Assembly (NCBI RefSeq): GCF_041008525.1
Contig: NZ_JBFLUG010000012.1
Coordinates: 1-64,000, forward strand
Reading direction: 5' to 3'
DNA: 64,000 bases
Source of the DNA: Parafrankia sp041008525
Lineage (GTDB): Bacteria > Actinomycetota > Actinomycetes > Frankiales > Frankiaceae
The position numbers and the translations under genes were made by a program. The notes below the pieces were generated by a model. That model saw nothing but the letters and a program-made list of their open reading frames with translations, did not search any database and was not told the origin of the DNA. Shown here one piece after another: positions 8,264 to 17,752 of the stretch. Numbering within the stretch: the stretch's first letter is position 1; each line of letters begins with the position of its first letter.

Positions 8264-8536
8264 ATGTGTCTCGGCATCCCCGGCGAGATCGTGGCGATCC
8301 GACCGGACAATCCAGACATCGCGACGGTTGACGTCAGCGGGGTCCGGCGGGCGATCAACATCGGTCTGCTGGACGCCTGCCCGCCCGGTCCGGGGGACTG
8401 GGTCCTGATCCATGTGGGCTTCGCCCTCTCGCGGATCGACGAGGCGGAGGCGCAGGCCGCGATGGAGTTCCTCACCAGCATCGGCCGGGCCTACGACGAC
8501 GAGCTGGCGGCCCTGCGTGCGTCATCCATCGACTGA
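8264..8536 (+). CDS. hypC: HypC/HybG hydrogenase maturation chaperone
   Basis: 90 residues. I start it at the ATG of MCLGIPGEIVAIRPD because HypC needs Cys2 exposed after Met removal to bind the Fe(CN)2CO precursor; a GTG nine bases earlier would bury it. The barrel-like segment (DWVLIHVGFALSRIDEAEA) is canonical for the family and its length is normal. It opens the hypCDEAB block, which follows the structural genes without a visible promoter. This is the second HypC-type protein in the operon (compare 1276). Confidence 0.95.
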   Translation: MCLGIPGEIVAIRPDNPDIATVDVSGVRRAINIGLLDACPPGPGDWVLIHVGFALSRIDEAEAQAAMEFLTSIGRAYDDELAALRASSID

Positions 8537-8553
8537 CCGGAGAGGTGGAGCTG

Positions 8554-9720
8554 ATGCGTTTCGTCGACGAGTACCGGGACGCCGGCACGGCGCGGGCGTT
8601 GTCCGCCCGCATCGCCGGCCTCTGCGAACCCGGGCGTGACTACGCCTTCATGGAGGTGTGCGGCGGGCACACCCACACGATCTACAAACACGGACTGGAG
8701 GACCACCTCCCGCCGGCCGTCTCCCTGGTACACGGGCCGGGCTGCCCCGTCTGTGTCATCCCGATGGGCCGGGTCGACGATGCCATGCACATCGCCCGTC
8801 AGGACGGGGTCATCATGACCTCGTTCGGGGACATGATGCGCGTCCCGGGCAGCCACGGCTCGTTCTTCGACGCGAACGCCGAGGGCACCGACATCCGGAT
8901 GGTCTACTCCCCCCTCGACTCGCTGAAGATCGCGCGGGCGAACCCTGACCGGAGAGTGGTCTTCATGGCCATCGGGTTCGAGACCACCACGCCGTCGACG
9001 GCGATGACGGTCCGCCGCGCGGCGCAGGAGGGGCTGCGGAACTTCTCTATCTTCTGCAACCACATCACGATCGTCCCGGCGCTACGGGCGATCCTCGACT
9101 CCCCCGATGTGCGCCTCGACGGCTTCGTCGGCCCGGGCCATGTCTCGACGGTCATCGGCTGCCGGCCCTACGACTTCATCCCGCGTGACTACGGCCGGCC
9201 GCTGGTGGTCTCCGGCTTCGAGCCGCTGGACATCCTGCAGTCCATCCACCATCTGCTGCGCCAGCTGCGCGACGGGCGCTGCGAGGTGGAGAACCAGTAC
9301 ACCCGGGTCGTCGCCGCCGAGGGCAACCCGGTCGCGCTCGCCGCGATCGACGAGGTGCTCGAACCACGCGCCGACTTCGAGTGGCGTGGCCTGGGCCGCA
9401 TCCCGTGGTCGGCCATGCAGGTGCGGGAGCGCTATGCCGCCTTCGACGCGGAGCGGATCTTCGCGCCGCCGGGAGCCCGGGTGGAGGATCCGAAGGCCTG
9501 CCAGTGCGGAGAGGTGCTCACCGGCGTCATCAAGCCGTGGGAGTGCAAGGTCTTCGGCACCGGGTGCACGCCGGAGACCCCGATCGGGGCATGCATGGTC
9601 TCCCCCGAAGGGGCCTGCGCGGCCTTCTACAACTTCGGGCGCCTCCGGCACCGCACGCTGGGCGCCGAGAGCGGCAGCGCGGGCAACGCGAAGGCTCCGA
9701 AGGCGGTGAGCACGGCATGA
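8554..9720 (+). CDS. hypD: HypD hydrogenase maturation protein
   Basis: 388 residues. HypD carries a [4Fe-4S] cluster and, with HypC, holds iron while CO and CN ligands are attached. Visible motifs are CGGHTH near residue 36, GPGCPVC, FAIGFETTTP-like (MAIGFETTTPSTA), GPGHVSTVIG, and the C-terminal cluster-binding segment CQCGEVLTG, WECKVFGTGCTPETPIGACM, SPEGACAAFY. ATG at 8554 has GGAGAGG nine bases upstream; GTG at 8545 would overlap that site. Its stop overlaps the hypE start (ATGA). Confidence 0.96.
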   Translation: MRFVDEYRDAGTARALSARIAGLCEPGRDYAFMEVCGGHTHTIYKHGLEDHLPPAVSLVHGPGCPVCVIPMGRVDDAMHIARQDGVIMTSFGDMMRVPGSHGSFFDANAEGTDIRMVYSPLDSLKIARANPDRRVVFMAIGFETTTPSTAMTVRRAAQEGLRNFSIFCNHITIVPALRAILDSPDVRLDGFVGPGHVSTVIGCRPYDFIPRDYGRPLVVSGFEPLDILQSIHHLLRQLRDGRCEVENQYTRVVAAEGNPVALAAIDEVLEPRADFEWRGLGRIPWSAMQVRERYAAFDAERIFAPPGARVEDPKACQCGEVLTGVIKPWECKVFGTGCTPETPIGACMVSPEGACAAFYNFGRLRHRTLGAESGSAGNAKAPKAVSTA

Positions 9721-10922
9721 CGGCAGCAGCCCAGAGAGGCGGGGCAGGCGGTACCGGCGGCGCGGGTGGTGGCGCGCGCGGTCCTGGCGGGAGGGGTGGT
9801 GCCGGGGTCCTCGACCGGGTCGAGGCGGCGAGGCGGCGGCGACCGAAGCTGCGCGACACCCACATCACGTCGGCACACGGCGCCGGCGGCAAGGCCACGG
9901 CGACGCTGATCGACGCGGTGTTCCTCGAGGCGCTGCGCAACCCGCTGCTGGAGCCGCTGGAGGACGCCGCGGTGTTCACCGCCGGCGCCGAGCGCCTCGC
10001 CCTGACCACGGACTCCTTCGTCGTGACGCCGCTGTTCTTCCCCGGCGGCAGCATCGGCGACCTGGCGGTGAACGGCACGGTCAACGACCTGGCGGTCGCT
10101 GGCGCCCGGCCGCTGCACCTGGCCTGTGCGGTCATCCTGGAGGAGGGGATGGACGTCGAGGAGCTGCGGCGCATCGTCGGCGACCTGGCCGGGGCGGCAG
10201 CCCGCGCGGGAGTCTCGGTCGTCACGGGGGACACCAAGGTCGTCCAGCGCGGCCGGGCCGACGGCTGCTACATCACCACCACCGGCGTGGGCCTGGTCGA
10301 CCCCGACCTGCACCTCGGCGCCTCCATGGCCCGGCCGGGGGATGTCGTCCTGGTCACCGGGCCGATCGGCGACCACGGCATCACCGTGCTGCTGGCTCGC
10401 GGCGAACTGGACATCAGCGCCGACCTCCGGTCGGACACCGCGCCGCTGACCGGGCTCGCCGCCCGCCTGCTCACGGCGACAGGCCCACGTTCGGATCACA
10501 GCAGGCACGGCGAGCACGACGGGCGCAGCGAGCACCGTGGGCACGGCGGGCTGCGCGCGATGCGGGACGCGACCCGCGGCGGGGTGGCAACGATCCTCAA
10601 CGAGGTGGCGCGGGCGTCCGGTGTCGGGGTCGTCGTCGACGAGGACGCGGTGCCGGTGCGCACCGAGGTCCGCGGCGCCTGTGAGCTGCTCGGCCTCGAC
10701 CCGCTGTACGTGGCCTGCGAGGGCCGGATGGTCGCGGTCGTCGCCCCCGAGGCGGCCGACGCGGCGCTCGCGGCGCTGCGCGCGGATCCACTCGGCGCGG
10801 GGGCGGCGGTGATCGGCCGGGTCGTCGACGAACCGCCGGGAACCGTGCTGCTGAACACGACCTTCGGCGGCACCCGGATCGTCGACCTGCTCGTCGGCGA
10901 CCCGCTGCCTCGGATCTGCTGA
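9717..10922 (+). CDS. hypE: HypE, carbamoyl-dehydratase making the cyanide ligand
   Basis: 401 residues. HypE takes a carbamoyl group from HypF onto its C-terminal Cys and dehydrates it with ATP to thiocyanate. The PurM/AIRS-type fold is seen in HITSAHGAGGKATATLIDAV, TDSFVVTPLFFPGGSIGDLA and RDATRGGVATILNEVA; the protein ends PRIC, the required terminal Cys. A Gly-rich extension of about 45 residues precedes the core, and a His/Gly-rich insert (about residues 260-280) is unusual. The long Gly-rich head means the true start could be later, but ATG 9717 is coupled to hypD. Confidence 0.96.
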   Translation: MTAAAQRGGAGGTGGAGGGARGPGGRGGAGVLDRVEAARRRRPKLRDTHITSAHGAGGKATATLIDAVFLEALRNPLLEPLEDAAVFTAGAERLALTTDSFVVTPLFFPGGSIGDLAVNGTVNDLAVAGARPLHLACAVILEEGMDVEELRRIVGDLAGAAARAGVSVVTGDTKVVQRGRADGCYITTTGVGLVDPDLHLGASMARPGDVVLVTGPIGDHGITVLLARGELDISADLRSDTAPLTGLAARLLTATGPRSDHSRHGEHDGRSEHRGHGGLRAMRDATRGGVATILNEVARASGVGVVVDEDAVPVRTEVRGACELLGLDPLYVACEGRMVAVVAPEAADAALAALRADPLGAGAAVIGRVVDEPPGTVLLNTTFGGTRIVDLLVGDPLPRIC

Positions 10923-10936
10923 GCGGCGGCGGGCAG

Positions 10937-11287
10937 GTGCACGAGCTCTCGGTCACCGTGGGTCTCGTCGACATGATCACCGAGCGGGTGCCGCCGGACC
11001 TGCGGGTCACCCGGGTGGCCGTCGAGATCGGCCGCCTCTCCGGGGTGATGACCGACCCCGTCCGGTTCTGCTTCGACCTGGTCGCCGCCGGCACCCCGCT
11101 CGAGGGCGCGCGCCTGGACGTCACCGAGCCGCCCGGGCACGGCCGGTGCCGCCGGTGTGGCAGCGACGTCGCGCTGCCGGACCTGCTCACGCCGTGCCCC
11201 TGCGGCAGCCATGAGATCGACCTGACGGGCGGCGAGCAGGTCCGGATCACCGCGGTCGAGGTGGAGCCGGCCCGCGAGGCGGGCTGA
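10937..11287 (+). CDS. hypA: HypA nickel-delivery protein
   Basis: 116 residues, GTG start. HypA with HypB inserts nickel into the large subunit. The N-terminal MHEL places His2 as the nickel ligand, and a zinc site is formed by CRRCGS and CPCGS near residues 73-95 (CxxC plus CxC here rather than two CxxC). The GTG at 10937 is the only start preserving MHEL. Normal length. 117 bases follow before hypB; they hold no gene. Confidence 0.94.
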   Translation: MHELSVTVGLVDMITERVPPDLRVTRVAVEIGRLSGVMTDPVRFCFDLVAAGTPLEGARLDVTEPPGHGRCRRCGSDVALPDLLTPCPCGSHEIDLTGGEQVRITAVEVEPAREAG

Positions 11288-11404
11288 GGCGCCGGCCGGC
11301 GGAGGGTCGGCGGGCAGGTTGCCGGTCACGGCCAGCCCGGCGGAGGCATCGGTCAGCCCGGTGGCGCGCGGAGCGGTGGGTGGGACGAGGGTGGGAGGTG
11401 GCCC

Positions 11405-12214
11405 ATGTGTGGCACGTGTGGTTGTGACAGTCGGCAGGCCAGCCAGGACAGCCGGAGCTGGGCGGCTTCCGGGGCTCGGGACATCCGTCAGGGGGGCGAG
11501 GCGCCCTCCGCAGTGGGCACGCAGGCCCGCACGATGCGCCTTGAGCTGGACGTCCTGGCCCGCAACGACGAGGCGGCCCGGGCCAACCGGGCGTGGCTGG
11601 CAGCGCGGCGGGCCTGCGCCGTCAACCTGATGAGCTCCCCCGGCGCGGGGAAGACGACACTGCTCGAACACACGATCCCGGCCCTCGCCGGGTCGGTCGC
11701 CTGCGCCGTGGTCGAAGGAGACCAGGAGACACCGCTCGACGCGCAGCGCATCCGCGCGACCGGCGCGCCCGCGTACCAGGTGAACACGGGGACCGGCTGT
11801 CATCTGGAGGCCGCGACGGTCGGGCGGGCACTGCGCGCGCTCGACCCGCCGGCCGGCGTCGACCTGCCGGGCGGCGGGTCGGTGGTGCTCATCGAGAACG
11901 TGGGGAACCTGGTGTGCCCCGGGCTGTTCGACCTCGGCGAGTCGGCCCGCGTGGTGCTGGCCTCGGTCACGGAGGGCGAGGACAAGCCCTGCAAGTACCC
12001 GCACATGTTCCGGGCGGCGGATCTCATCCTGCTCACCAAGGTCGATCTGCTGCCCTGTCTGGCGTTCGACGGTGACTCGTTCAGCGGCGCGGTCCGTCAG
12101 GTCAATCCGTCCGCGCCGGTGCTGCCGGTGTCGGCGACCGACGGCACCGGGCTGGCCGACTGGCTCGCCTGGTTGCGGTCGCTGGTCGACCGGGCGCTGG
12201 CGACGACGGCCTGA
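11405..12214 (+). CDS. hypB: HypB nickel-binding GTPase
   Basis: 269 residues. HypB is the GTPase that releases nickel to the hydrogenase. It begins MCGTCGCD, the high-affinity nickel motif, followed by a 40-residue linker and the G domain: P-loop SSPGAGKTTLLE, VEGDQETPLDAQRIRATGAP, NTGTGCHLEA with metal-binding Cys/His, IENVGNLVCPG, and the guanine-specificity LTKVDL. GGGAGGTGG at 11392-11400 is a strong ribosome-binding site. The 3' end overlaps the convergent hypF by 118 bases (12097-12214). Confidence 0.96.
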   Translation: MCGTCGCDSRQASQDSRSWAASGARDIRQGGEAPSAVGTQARTMRLELDVLARNDEAARANRAWLAARRACAVNLMSSPGAGKTTLLEHTIPALAGSVACAVVEGDQETPLDAQRIRATGAPAYQVNTGTGCHLEAATVGRALRALDPPAGVDLPGGGSVVLIENVGNLVCPGLFDLGESARVVLASVTEGEDKPCKYPHMFRAADLILLTKVDLLPCLAFDGDSFSGAVRQVNPSAPVLPVSATDGTGLADWLAWLRSLVDRALATTA

Positions 12215-14677
12215 CCCAGGCTGATCCCGCCGTCGTTGCACGGCACCCGCGCGTGGGTCAGCACGGTGAAGCCTTCGCGGGCCAGGCCGTCCGCGACGTC
12301 GCCGAGCAGCCGCAGGTTCCCGAACACGCCCCCGGACAGCGCCACCGTGCCCGCGCCCGGCGCGGCGATCCGCTCCCGCAGCGCCACGCAGGTGTCGACG
12401 GTGAGCCGGGCCAGGGTGCGGTGGAACCGGGCCGCGATGACCGGCGCCTCGACACCGTCGCGCAGGTCCTCGACGACACCGGCGATCAGGTCGGCGCCGC
12501 GGAGCCGCAGGGCCTCCCCGCCGTCGGCCCCGGCTCCCCCGGCCGGACAGGTGCCGGCCGGATAGGTGCCGTGGTTGCCGGGGGCCGCGATCTGTTCCAG
12601 CTCGATCGCGGCCTGGCCCTCGTAGCGGATCGTGTCGCGGACGCCGACCAGCGCCGCCGCGGCGTCGAACAGCCTGCCGACGCTGCTGGTCAGCGGCACC
12701 ACCGACCGGGCGCGGGCGAGCTTCACGACGGCGTCCCACTGTTCCGCGTTGCGGTGGGCGACCGCCATCGTCTCCGGGGCGTCAGCTCCGCAGGCCAGCA
12801 GGTACGCGGCGGCCATCCGCCACGGCGCGCGGACGGCCGCCGCCCCGCCCGGCAGCGGCACGGGTTCGACGTGCGCGACCCGGGCGAAACCGGCCAGGTC
12901 GGCCCACAGGAACTCGCCGCCCCACAGGGTGCCGTCGGTCCCTAAGCCCAGGCCGTCGAAGGCCACACCGAGTACCGGCCCGGACTGCCCGTTGTCGGCC
13001 AGGCAGGAGGCGATGTGCGCATGGTGGTGCTGCACGCCGACCACGGGCAGATCCTGGTCGAGCGCCCACTTGGTGGAAAGGTACTCCGGGTGCAGGTCGT
13101 GGGCGACCAGCTCCGGCTGGACGTCGAACAGCCGCCGCAGGTGCTCGATCGCGCCGGTGAACGACAGCAGCGTCTCGTGGTTCTCCAGGTCACCGAGGTG
13201 CCCGGAGAGGTAGGCGCGCCGGCCCGCCGCCAGGCAGACGGTGTTCTTCAGCTCGGCGCCACAGGCGAGCACGGGCCGTCGGACCTCCATCGCCCGCCGC
13301 AGCGTCACCGGCTCCGGGGCGTAGCCGCGGGACCGGCGCACCAGGGTCTCCCGCCCCCGCACCGACCGGGCGACGGAGTCGTCCAGCCGGGTGTGGATCG
13401 CGCGGTCGTGGAGCAGGAAACCGTCCGCCACCCGGCGCAGGGCGCGCAGCGCCTCGTCGTCCCGGAACAGGATCGGCTCGTCGGAGATGTTGCCGCTGGT
13501 GAGCACGATCGGGCCGGGCAGCCGGGCGAGCAGCAGATGGTGCAGCGGCGTGTACGGCAGCATCACCCCGATCGTCGCGACGCCGGGTGCGACCGACGGC
13601 GCGATGCGCGGCGGGCCGGCGTCGCGGTGGTCGAGGAGGACGATGGGGCGGCGGCGGCCGGTGAGCATCGCGCGGGCGGCCGGGTCGAGGAAGCACATCC
13701 GTTCGACGTCGGGCAGGTCACGGGCCATGATGGCGAAGGGCTTGCCCTCCCGGCGCTTGCGCCGTCGCAGGGTGCTCACCGCCCGCTCATCGCCGGCGAG
13801 CACGGCCAGGTGGTAGCCGCCGAGGCCCTTGACCGCGAGGACGCCGCCGGCGCGCAGCAGCCCGGCCGCCTGGTCGAGCGCGTAGGTGGACCGCGCCGCC
13901 GGATCACCGGCGAGAACCGCGGCACCGGGCGGCCGCAGCCCGGTGCCCGCGCGCAGGCCGGGGCCGAGCCGGAACTCGGAGGTGAGCCAGTACCCCGGCC
14001 CCGGCCGGAACTCGAGCGTGGGGCCGCAGGCCGGGCAGCACACCGGCTGCGCGTGGAAGCGGCGGTCGGCCGGGTCGTGGTACTCCGCGCCGCACCGCGC
14101 GCACATCCGGAACGGGGCCATCGTCGTCGCCGCCCGGTCGTAGGGGACGTCCATGATGATGGTGAAGCGCGGCCCGCAGTTCGTGCAGTTGATGAACGGG
14201 TACTGGTAGCGGCGGTCCGCCGGGTCGGCCAGCTCGGCCAGGCAGTCGTCGCAGGTGGCGCTGTCCGCGCAGACCTGGGTCCGCGGCCCGCCCGCGCCGG
14301 GCGCCGCCGTGCTCTCCACGATGCGGAAACCGGGCGCGCCCGCCGGCGGCGCAGCTTCCTGGTGCGCGCCGCCGCTGTCGGCGCTGTCGCCGCCGCTGTC
14401 GGCGCTGTCGCCGGTCCCGGCGGTGCCGGCGGTCGGGAGGCGGATGACGTCGACAGACTCGATCTCCGCCAGCGGGGGCGCCTCGTCCCGCAGCGCGGTC
14501 AGGAACGTGGCGATACCGCGACGATCGCCGTCCAGCTCGATGTGGACGCCTTCGCCGTTGTTACCGACCTCGCCGCCGAGCCTCAGCCGTGTCGCCAGAC
14601 CATGGACGAAAGGGACGGAAACCGACGCCCTGCACGATGCCGGTCACCTCGACCCTGACATGCTCCTGAGCAGCCAC
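12097..14677 (-). CDS. hypF: HypF carbamoyltransferase, with apparent 5' frameshift
   Basis: HypF makes the carbamoyl group for HypE from carbamoyl phosphate. The uninterrupted frame from GTG 14319 encodes 740 residues with two zinc-finger blocks (CDDCLAEL, FINCTNCGPRFT, CARCGAEYHD, CCPACGP), the YrdC-like domain (GVLAVKGLGGYHLA, LTSGNISDEP) and the Kae1-like domain (QHHHAHIASCLAD, ALSGGVFGN). The acylphosphatase domain lies upstream: from GTG 14677 one reads VRVEVTGIVQGVGFRPF, and after one extra base (near 14608) the frame resumes as VHGLATRLRLGGEVGNNGEG. With that base removed the product is about 859 residues, a normal HypF. So either a sequencing indel or a real mutation. It lies 19 bases behind the BrkB-nitroreductase gene. 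Confidence 0.92.
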
Positions 14678-14696
14678 CCGTCCAGTGTCGCCCAGC

Positions 14697-16292
14697 TCAT
14701 CCGGGGTCGCCCAGCGGGCGGCCGAAGGACTCCCCGTAGACCAGGTCGGAGACGGGGCGGCGGCGCAGTCGCCGCGGGAAGTCCCGCTCGGGGTAGCCGA
14801 CAGCCAGCAGCGCCGCGACCGCGTAGCCCTCCGGGATGCCGAGCAGCGCCGACACCTTCGCCTCGTCCGCGACGAGCAGCGTCGTCAGCGCGGTGGCGAC
14901 GCCGGCGCCGCGCAGCGCGAGGCAGAGGTTCTGCACGATCGGGTACACCGACGCCCCGCCGACGATGCTCAGCCGGTCCAGGTCGGTGTCGGTCGGGTGC
15001 AGCGCAGCGAGCTTCGCACAGACCACCACGAGCACCGGGACGTCCGCCAGGGTGCGCACGAAGTGGTCCGTGTCCGGCGTCGCCGTGATCCCGCGCTCGT
15101 CCAGATAGGGCTGCCAGCGGGCCAGGTAGAGGTCCGCGAGCGCGCGGCGGTGCGCCGGGTCACGGACCACCACGAACCGCACCGGCTGGCGGTTCCCGCC
15201 CTGCGGGCCGAAACGCGCCGCGTCGAACGCCTCCAGCAGGACGTCGTCGGGCACCGGGTCCGGCCGGAACCGACGGCAGGTACCCGTGGTGCGCATCGCG
15301 TGCAGCAGCTCCATGGGCCGATCCTGGTCGAAGGAGACCTCCACCTGCTGGAAGCTCTTGAACTGCTCCGCCTGCGCGTACGCGGTGTACACCCGCCGGT
15401 CCGAATCCGTCAGGACGACGTTGTCCACAAACGGCGTGAGCAGTGCCCGCGGGTAGAGCCTCCCCGCCCGCACCGAGTTGATCTCCATGGCGAACACGAT
15501 CACCGCGGCGAGCAGGTAGAGCCAGGTGACCAGGCCGAGCACCAGGGCGAACAGGCCGTACACCTGGGTGCGGCCCTGCAGCTGGTACTGCAGCAGGTAG
15601 GTACCGGCCGACTGGATGACCTGCCAGCCCAGCGCCGCCAGCGCCGCCCCCGGCAGGTTCGTCCGGAACGACACCTCCTTGACGGTGAGCAGGCGGAACG
15701 CCACCAGGATCAGGCCGGTGTTCCCGGCGATGCCGAGCAGCACCGCCAGCACCTGCAGGCCGACACCGAGCCCCGTGCCGAGGTCGCTCGCGCGGGTCGT
15801 GATCGCCGACAGCAAGGTCGTCAGGACCACACCGAGACCCAGCAGACCGATCAGCCCGAAGCTGCGCACCCGCGCCAGGAACGGGTTCGGCCGGGAGCGC
15901 CGCGGCACCGCCCACACCGTGTCCAGCGCGTTCCCGAGCGCGCGGGCCACCCCCAGGCTGCCCCAGATGCTGCCGAGCACACCGATCGCGACCGCCGCCG
16001 CACTGCCCCGAAGCGCGCGGACGTCGCTGCGCAGCTGATCACCGATGATCGGGAACTGGCTGAGCGCCGAGCTGACGACCTGCTCCTGCAGATCCGCGTG
16101 CCCGGCGAGCACGAAACCCAGACCGGTCACGAGCAGCAGCAGCAGCGGGAACAAGGAGAGGAACCCGTAGAACGCGATCAGCGCGGCGAGGTAGCCGCCC
16201 TGGTCCTCCGCGAACTTGTAGACCACCGCCAGCGGGAACGCGACACTCGGCCTGCTCTGCTGCGCACGATCAAGACGTACGCCGAGGCCCAT
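14697..16292 (-). CDS. YihY/BrkB-type membrane protein fused to a nitroreductase
   Basis: 531 residues in one frame. Residues about 1-320 are a YihY/virulence factor BrkB domain with six or so hydrophobic helices (FPLAVVYKFAEDQGGYLAAL, LIAFYGFLSLFPLLLLL, IGVLGSIWGSLGVARAL, VYGLFALVLGLVTWLYLLAA). From about residue 330 a nitroreductase domain follows: MELLHAMRTTGTCRRFRPDP with the FMN-phosphate-binding Arg residues, DAARFGPQGGNRQPVRFVVV, and GIPEGYAVAALLAVGYP. In most genomes these are separate proteins; an internal Met sits where the nitroreductase would start (near 15320). Start 16292 is typical for YihY; an upstream ATG at 16358 adds an Arg-rich 22 residues. Nitroreductase genes are typical of dormancy regulons, but the substrate here is unknown. 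Confidence 0.88.
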   Translation of the reverse strand: MGLGVRLDRAQQSRPSVAFPLAVVYKFAEDQGGYLAALIAFYGFLSLFPLLLLLVTGLGFVLAGHADLQEQVVSSALSQFPIIGDQLRSDVRALRGSAAAVAIGVLGSIWGSLGVARALGNALDTVWAVPRRSRPNPFLARVRSFGLIGLLGLGVVLTTLLSAITTRASDLGTGLGVGLQVLAVLLGIAGNTGLILVAFRLLTVKEVSFRTNLPGAALAALGWQVIQSAGTYLLQYQLQGRTQVYGLFALVLGLVTWLYLLAAVIVFAMEINSVRAGRLYPRALLTPFVDNVVLTDSDRRVYTAYAQAEQFKSFQQVEVSFDQDRPMELLHAMRTTGTCRRFRPDPVPDDVLLEAFDAARFGPQGGNRQPVRFVVVRDPAHRRALADLYLARWQPYLDERGITATPDTDHFVRTLADVPVLVVVCAKLAALHPTDTDLDRLSIVGGASVYPIVQNLCLALRGAGVATALTTLLVADEAKVSALLGIPEGYAVAALLAVGYPERDFPRRLRRRPVSDLVYGESFGRPLGDPG

Positions 16293-16525
16293 CCCCCGCC
16301 TCCTCGGTTCCGGCGCGCCGCTCGGGCAGCACCCCCGCAAAAGTATCTGGCCCGACAACCGCGATCGTAGGGAGGACCTGCACCGAGGTGTCCCACTCCG
16401 ATGCGGGATCTACACCGAACGGCCGGCAGGATCGCAAGGCGCTGAGCGTGGGCGTCGGTGACGTTCGGCGGGGTGGCGGACACAGCGGCGGACGCGATCG
16501 CGGACGGGGTGGCGGACGGGCGTGC

Positions 16526-17497
16526 TCACGAACGGATCGAGATCACCACGTTGCCGAGCTTCCGCCCGGACTCGACATACCGGTAGGCGTCCACGATCTC
16601 CTCCAGCGGGTACTGCCGATCCAGAAGCGGCTGGAACTGCCCGGAGGCGAGCAGGTCCCGGAGGTGCTCGACCATCTGCTGGTCGATCGAGGGGAACGGG
16701 AACATCACCTTCCTGCCACGCGCCAGCGGGGTGAGCGCCGCCAGCAGCAGGTTCTGCCCGAACCGGCCGGGCTCGCCCGAGGCGTACACCCCGCCGGGCC
16801 GGAGCAGTCTCCGGCACCGGCGCCACGAACTCGCGCCGACCGCGTCGAGCACGGCGTCGTAGCCGGCCTCGTCCTCGTCCCGGGTGAAGTCCTGGGTCGT
16901 GTGATCGATGACCCGGTCGGCGCCCAGCGCTGGCATCCGGTCGACCCCGTCGGGCCCGCACACCGCCGTGACACGGGCACCGCGGCACGTCAGAAGCTGG
17001 ACCGCCGCCGACCCGATGGCCCCGCTCGCCCCGATGACGAGGACCCGCTTCCCCTCCCAGGCCGGGATCCTCCTGATGAACGACAGGGCGTAGTGCGCGC
17101 CCTCCGTGGCCGCCGCGGCCTGCTCGAAGGAGACCCCTGCCGGTATCCGCGCCAGCGGCCCGTCGGCCCGGACGGCCACGTACTCCGCGTGCGCTCCGAA
17201 GGGGCCCTCGTTGTAGCCGAAGATCTCATCCTCGGGCTGGAAGGCGATGACCTCGGGGCCGACCGCCTCGACCACCCCGGCGAACTCGTTCCCGAGAGTC
17301 GTGGCCTTCGGCCTGGCCAGCCCGGATGACAGCCGCAGGATGAACGGCCGGGCGGCCCGGTAGCCGCAGTCAGTCCGGTTCACCGTCGCCGCATGCACCC
17401 TGACCAGCAGCTCACCAACACCGGCCCGGGGTCTGTCGACCTCCCGGATCTCCACGACCTCCGGCGGGCCGTATCTGGTGTGCACCGCAGCCCACAT
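16526..17497 (-). CDS. NAD(P)-dependent alcohol dehydrogenase / quinone oxidoreductase-like
   Basis: 323 residues, MDR superfamily. N-terminal GroES-like domain with MWAAVHTRYGPPEVVEIREV and HAATVNRTDCGYRAA, then GNEFAGVVEAVGPEV; the Rossmann domain has VLVIGASGAIGSAAVQLLTC (the NADPH-binding AxGxxG-type loop) and GADRVIDHTTQDF. The Cys/His zinc ligands of true alcohol dehydrogenases are missing, so a zeta-crystallin-like quinone oxidoreductase is likely. ATG at 17497 is the natural start; the open frame continuing upstream to 18379 is non-coding read-through. Stands alone, with about 230 bases of apparently empty sequence on each side. Confidence 0.9.
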   Translation of the reverse strand: MWAAVHTRYGPPEVVEIREVDRPRAGVGELLVRVHAATVNRTDCGYRAARPFILRLSSGLARPKATTLGNEFAGVVEAVGPEVIAFQPEDEIFGYNEGPFGAHAEYVAVRADGPLARIPAGVSFEQAAAATEGAHYALSFIRRIPAWEGKRVLVIGASGAIGSAAVQLLTCRGARVTAVCGPDGVDRMPALGADRVIDHTTQDFTRDEDEAGYDAVLDAVGASSWRRCRRLLRPGGVYASGEPGRFGQNLLLAALTPLARGRKVMFPFPSIDQQMVEHLRDLLASGQFQPLLDRQYPLEEIVDAYRYVESGRKLGNVVISIRS

Positions 17498-17752
17498 CCG
17501 CAAGCATCTCCTGTGACTCTCATCGCGCCTCGCGGACCTGGGTAATCGGCTGGACCAGGCCTTCTGCGACTGCCGCGTTCTCCTCCAGGACCAAGCGGCC
17601 CCTACGCTGTCATACCTGTACGAGGATTTCGGGTGCTCGCGGTCACGGGTAGGCGCCGTTCGTCGGATTGTGGCCGGTGCGGGCAGTGCCATTCGGGGCG
17701 CGGATTTCGGCCGGCAAGTAACGGACTCGACCGTTTTGCCATACTTCGGCGC

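Noticed and set aside
12253..14658. Several plus-strand open frames within hypF
   Set aside because: They mirror hypF codons; no starts with ribosome-binding sites and no family match.
14685..16370. 561-codon open frame opposite the BrkB-nitroreductase gene
   Set aside because: Composition (Arg, Gln, Glu, Pro) is that of a shadow frame; the minus strand has recognisable domains throughout.
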